A DNA stretch of 64,000 bases, taken from Betaproteobacteria bacterium (GTDB lineage Bacteria > Pseudomonadota > Gammaproteobacteria > Burkholderiales > Rhodocyclaceae). A model generated the notes under the pieces. That model had not been told where the DNA came from and searched no databases. It saw nothing but the letters and a program-made list of their open reading frames with translations. Shown piece by piece: positions 60,701 to 64,000 of this stretch. The position numbers were made by a program, and so were the translations under genes. The stretch spans positions 434,001 through 498,000 of the forward strand of contig JADIYD010000006.1 in the NCBI GenBank assembly GCA_016705475.1, given 5' to 3'. Within the stretch, counting starts at the first letter, position 1; every line of letters begins with the position of its first letter.

Positions 60701-61989
60701 TCGCCGGTACGGTCATCGACGTTCAGGTCTTCACCCGTGAAGGCATCGAGCGTGACAAGCGCGCCCAGGCCATCATCGAAGATCACCTGCGTCACTACAA
60801 GCTTGATCTGGCCGACCAGATGCGCATCGTCGAACGCGATGCCTTCGCTCGCGTCGAGCGCCTTATCCTTGGCAAGAAAGCCAACGGTGGCCCGAAGAAG
60901 CTTGCCAAGGGAACCGTCCTCGAGAAGTCTTACCTCGACGGAATGGACCCCCACCACTGGTTCGATATTCGCCTCGCTGATGACGAAGCCGCGCAGCAGC
61001 TTGAACAGGTCAAGGATGGTCTGGAGCAGGCGCGCAAGGATTTCGATATCGCTTTCGAGGGCAAGCGCAAGAAGCTGACCCAGGGCGACGAATTGCCGCC
61101 GGGCGTCCAGAAAATGGTCAAGGTTTACGTCGCCGTCAAACGTCGCCTGCAGCCTGGCGACAAGATGGCAGGTCGTCACGGAAACAAGGGCGTTGTGTCC
61201 CGCATCCTTCCGGTTGAGGACATGCCGCACATGGAAGATGGTAGTCCGGTCGATATCGTGCTGAACCCGCTTGGCGTGCCGTCACGAATGAACGTTGGAC
61301 AGATTCTTGAAGTGCACCTTGGTCTTGCAGCGAAGGGACTTGGTCACAAGATTGGTGCCATGTTGCGCGCCCAATCCAGCGCCAAGGAAGTTCGCGGATT
61401 CCTTGACCAGATCTACAACTCCAGCGGTAAGCCGGAGAGTCTTGAAGAGCTCAACGACACTGAAGTACTCGAGATGGCCGGCAACCTGACCAGTGGTGTT
61501 CCGTTCGCAACGCCGGTGTTCGACGGTGCCAAGGAAGAGGAAATCAAGGGTATGTTGGCCATGGCTGGCATGCCGTCCTCCGGTCAGATGACGCTGTTCG
61601 ATGGTCGTACTGGCGAGCCCTTTGAGCGCAAGGTGACGGTTGGCTACATGCATTATCTGAAGCTGCATCACCTTGTCGACGACAAGATGCACGCCCGTTC
61701 GACTGGCCCGTACTCTCTGGTTACCCAGCAGCCGCTGGGCGGCAAGGCACAGTTCGGTGGTCAGCGCTTCGGTGAAATGGAAGTCTGGGCGCTCGAAGCC
61801 TACGGCGCATCGTATGTGCTGCAGGAAATGCTGACCGTAAAGTCTGATGACGTGAATGGCCGTACCAAAGTGTACGAAAACATCGTCAAGGGCGAGCACA
61901 GAATCGATGCCGGCATGCCGGAATCCTTCAATGTGCTGGTCAAGGAAATCCGTTCGCTGGCGATCGATATCGATCTGGAACGTTACTGA
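57709..61989 (+). CDS. rpoB: RNA polymerase beta subunit
   Basis: The 1426-residue subunit has the full set of conserved regions. The rifampicin region ([20 protein letters not shown], then [13 protein letters not shown]) reads as wild type at the usual resistance positions. The [17 protein letters not shown] and [14 protein letters not shown] segments and the C-terminal [20 protein letters not shown] clamp text are present. It is somewhat longer than E. coli RpoB (1342), as usual in beta-proteobacteria. Confidence 0.98.
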   Translation: [1426 protein letters not shown]

Positions 61990-62011
61990 TTCAGGGCTTA
62001 GGAGTTAAACG

Positions 62012-64000
62012 ATGAAAGCATTGCTCGATCTGTTCAAGCAGGTAACCGCCGAGGAAGAATTCGACGCGATTACCATTGGCCTCGCTTCGCCCGAGAAAAT
62101 CCGTTCCTGGTCCTACGGTGAAGTCAAGAAGCCGGAAACCATCAACTACCGTACCTTCAAGCCCGAGCGTGATGGCCTGTTCTGCGCCAAGATCTTTGGC
62201 CCGATCAAGGATTACGAGTGCCTGTGCGGCAAGTACAAGCGCCTCAAGCATCGCGGCGTGATCTGCGAGAAGTGTGGCGTTGAAGTGACGCTGGCGAAGG
62301 TTCGTCGTGACCGCATGGGTCACATCGAACTGGCCTCGCCGACCGCTCACATCTGGTTCCTCAAGTCCCTGCCGTCCCGTCTCGGTATGGTGCTGGACAT
62401 GACGCTGCGTGATATTGAGCGCGTTCTGTACTTCGAAGCATATGTCGTCACCGATCCGGGCATGGTCAGTAACCTCCAACGTGCCCAGTTGTTGACCGAA
62501 GAGCAATATCTGGAAATGATGGAAGAGCACGGCGATGAGTTCGTGGCTTTCATGGGCGCCGAAGGCATTCGTGAACTGCTGCGCAATCTCGACCTGAACA
62601 GCGAAGTGGAATCCCTGCACGCTGAGCTCGAGGTTACCGGCTCCGAAGCCAAGAACAAGAAGCTGGCCAAGCGCCTGAAGATTCTTGAGGGTTTCCAGAA
62701 ATCCGGCATCAAGCCGGACTGGATGATCCTCGAAGTCCTGCCGGTTCTGCCGCCGGACCTGCGTCCGCTGGTTCCGCTCGACGGCGGCCGCTTTGCGACT
62801 TCCGATCTGAACGACCTCTATCGTCGCGTCATCAACCGCAACAACCGTCTGAAGCGTCTGCTCGAATTGAAGGCGCCGGAAATCATCGTGCGCAACGAAA
62901 AGCGCATGCTGCAGGAGTCGGTCGATTCCCTGCTCGACAACGGTCGTCGCGGCAAGGCCATGACCGGCGCCAACAAGCGTCCGCTCAAGTCGCTGGCCGA
63001 CATGATCAAGGGCAAGGGCGGTCGTTTCCGTCAGAACTTGCTGGGTAAGCGCGTCGACTACTCCGGCCGTTCGGTCATCGTGGTCGGTCCGCAGCTCAAG
63101 CTGCATCAGTGCGGTCTGCCCAAGCTGATGGCGCTTGAACTGTTCAAGCCCTTCATCTTCCACAAGCTGGAAGTGCTTGGCTACGCCACCACCATCAAGC
63201 AAGCCAAGAAGATGGTCGAAGGTCAGGAACCGGTCGTTTGGGACATCCTCGAAGATGTCATCCGCGAACATCCGGTCATGCTGAACCGTGCGCCGACTCT
63301 GCACCGTCTCGGTATCCAGGCGTTCGAACCGACCCTGATCGAAGGCAAGGCCATCCAGCTGCACCCGCTTGTCTGTGCGGCATTCAACGCCGACTTCGAC
63401 GGTGACCAGATGGCTGTCCACGTTCCGTTGTCGCTTGAAGCGCAGATGGAAGCCCGCACATTGATGCTGGCCTCCAACAACGTGCTTTCTCCCGCCAACG
63501 GCCAGCCGATCATCGTTCCGTCACAGGATATCGTGCTTGGTCTGTACTACGCGACCCGCGAAAAGATCAACGGCAAGGGCGAGGGCATGTACTTCGCTGA
63601 TACCAACGAGATCGAGCGTGCCATGGCTGCTGGTCAGCTTGATGTGCATTCGCGTATCTCGGTGCGTCTCAAGCAGTATGAGCCTGCTGCGGTCGACGGC
63701 GAATTTGTTGAGAAAATGGTTCGTGTCGAAACGACTGCGGGCCGTGCTCTGTTGTCGAAGATTCTGCCGAAGGGCATGCCGTTCAAGGCGATTGATCGCG
63801 CTCTGAAGAAAAAGGAAATCTCCAAGCTGATCGACGAATCCTTCCGTCGCTGCGGCCTCAAGGAAACGGTGGTCTTCGCCGACAAGCTGATGCAGAACGG
63901 CTACGCCCTGGCCACCCGTGCCGGCATTTCCTTCTGCTCGGACGACATGCGCGTCCCGGCCAAGAAGTACGAGATCATCGCCGAAGCCGAAGCCGAGGTT
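62012..64000 (+). CDS. rpoC: RNA polymerase beta' subunit, N-terminal part (3' end outside window)
   Basis: The first 663 codons are present, open to the window edge. Visible are the zinc site CLCG ... CEKCG (~residues 70-89), the PSRLGMVLDMTLRDIERVLY segment, GRFRQNLLGKRVDYSGRSVI and the Mg-binding active-site NADFDGDQMAVH at ~63390-63424. It starts 22 bp after rpoB with a GGAG ribosome site. Confidence 0.98.
   Translation, partial: MKALLDLFKQVTAEEEFDAITIGLASPEKIRSWSYGEVKKPETINYRTFKPERDGLFCAKIFGPIKDYECLCGKYKRLKHRGVICEKCGVEVTLAKVRRDRMGHIELASPTAHIWFLKSLPSRLGMVLDMTLRDIERVLYFEAYVVTDPGMVSNLQRAQLLTEEQYLEMMEEHGDEFVAFMGAEGIRELLRNLDLNSEVESLHAELEVTGSEAKNKKLAKRLKILEGFQKSGIKPDWMILEVLPVLPPDLRPLVPLDGGRFATSDLNDLYRRVINRNNRLKRLLELKAPEIIVRNEKRMLQESVDSLLDNGRRGKAMTGANKRPLKSLADMIKGKGGRFRQNLLGKRVDYSGRSVIVVGPQLKLHQCGLPKLMALELFKPFIFHKLEVLGYATTIKQAKKMVEGQEPVVWDILEDVIREHPVMLNRAPTLHRLGIQAFEPTLIEGKAIQLHPLVCAAFNADFDGDQMAVHVPLSLEAQMEARTLMLASNNVLSPANGQPIIVPSQDIVLGLYYATREKINGKGEGMYFADTNEIERAMAAGQLDVHSRISVRLKQYEPAAVDGEFVEKMVRVETTAGRALLSKILPKGMPFKAIDRALKKKEISKLIDESFRRCGLKETVVFADKLMQNGYALATRAGISFCSDDMRVPAKKYEIIAEAEAEV

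Noticed and set aside
63688..63705. GCTGCGGTCGACGGCGAA in rpoC, and a similar GCTGCGGTCGACGCC at 50890
   Set aside because: Only the half-site encoded by AAVDG/AAVDA codons; no T-rich arm or GGCC.

Overview
The window is a GC-rich, gene-dense stretch of bacterial chromosome, most likely from a betaproteobacterium of the Rhodocyclales (Dechloromonas/Azonexus/Azospira-like). I infer this from the tRNA-tuf-secE-nusG-rplKAJL-rpoBC order, a PhaM-type PHA-granule protein, a fused indolepyruvate:ferredoxin oxidoreductase, duplicated branched-chain/aromatic ABC uptake genes, an exosortase-type PEP-CTERM protein with PrsT, and a metal RND pump followed by a PII-like gene. The genus is an inference; no rRNA gene is present.

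Layout. 1-3.0 kb: end of an ABC uptake cluster for an aromatic or branched acid (binding protein, ATPase) and a PaaK-like protein with a degenerate P-loop. 3.1-11.5 kb: mixed housekeeping genes (PQQ-type sugar dehydrogenase, SPFH/NfeD pair, AEC permease, phaM, a two-component system with a membrane methyltransferase, FMN reductase). 11.7-15.2 kb: fused IorAB. 15.4-16.7 kb: acyltransferase-PilZ gene with an apparent frameshift. 16.8-21.7 kb: complete livKHMGF operon. 21.8-28.3 kb: rlmA, a ferredoxin-type reductase, an epimerase, a HemJ-like protein, rlmL and a CoA-transferase. 28.38-29.72 kb: an intact IS3-family element with 27-bp inverted repeats, a CCG target duplication and an A6G frameshift site. 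29.8-33.8 kb: a divergent PEP-CTERM / prsT pair with candidate sigma-54 promoters. 33.9-39.8 kb: two small envelope proteins, then lipA, lipB, ybeD-like, dat, dacC and nhaR. 39.9-47.3 kb: htpX, a four-gene metal efflux operon ending in a PII-like gene, and a GAF protein. 47.4-52.4 kb: Hpt-like protein, VOC protein, lgt, ilvD, LysE exporter, cytochrome c. 52.5-64 kb: tRNA-Tyr-Gly-Thr-tuf, tRNA-Trp-secE-nusG, rplKA, rplJL, rpoB and the 5' part of rpoC.

The most unusual feature is a dispersed ~27-bp motif, roughly GGCC, an 8-nt T-rich spacer ending in C, the near-palindrome CGGTYGACCG, then TGGAA or CAGSA. I count about twelve copies between 1.2 and 48.9 kb and none in the 49-64 kb translation/transcription block. 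It occurs between genes and inside at least four genes, where it is read in different frames and on both strands without visibly lengthening the proteins. This points to selection on the DNA itself. A DNA-uptake-type signal or a chromosome-wide protein binding site are the hypotheses I would test first.

Functionally, the liv operon, the first ABC cluster, IorAB, the PaaK-like protein, the CoA-transferase and ilvD suggest active uptake and turnover of branched-chain and aryl acids. PrsT and the PEP-CTERM protein suggest exopolysaccharide/floc-associated surface biology, with the exosortase encoded elsewhere.
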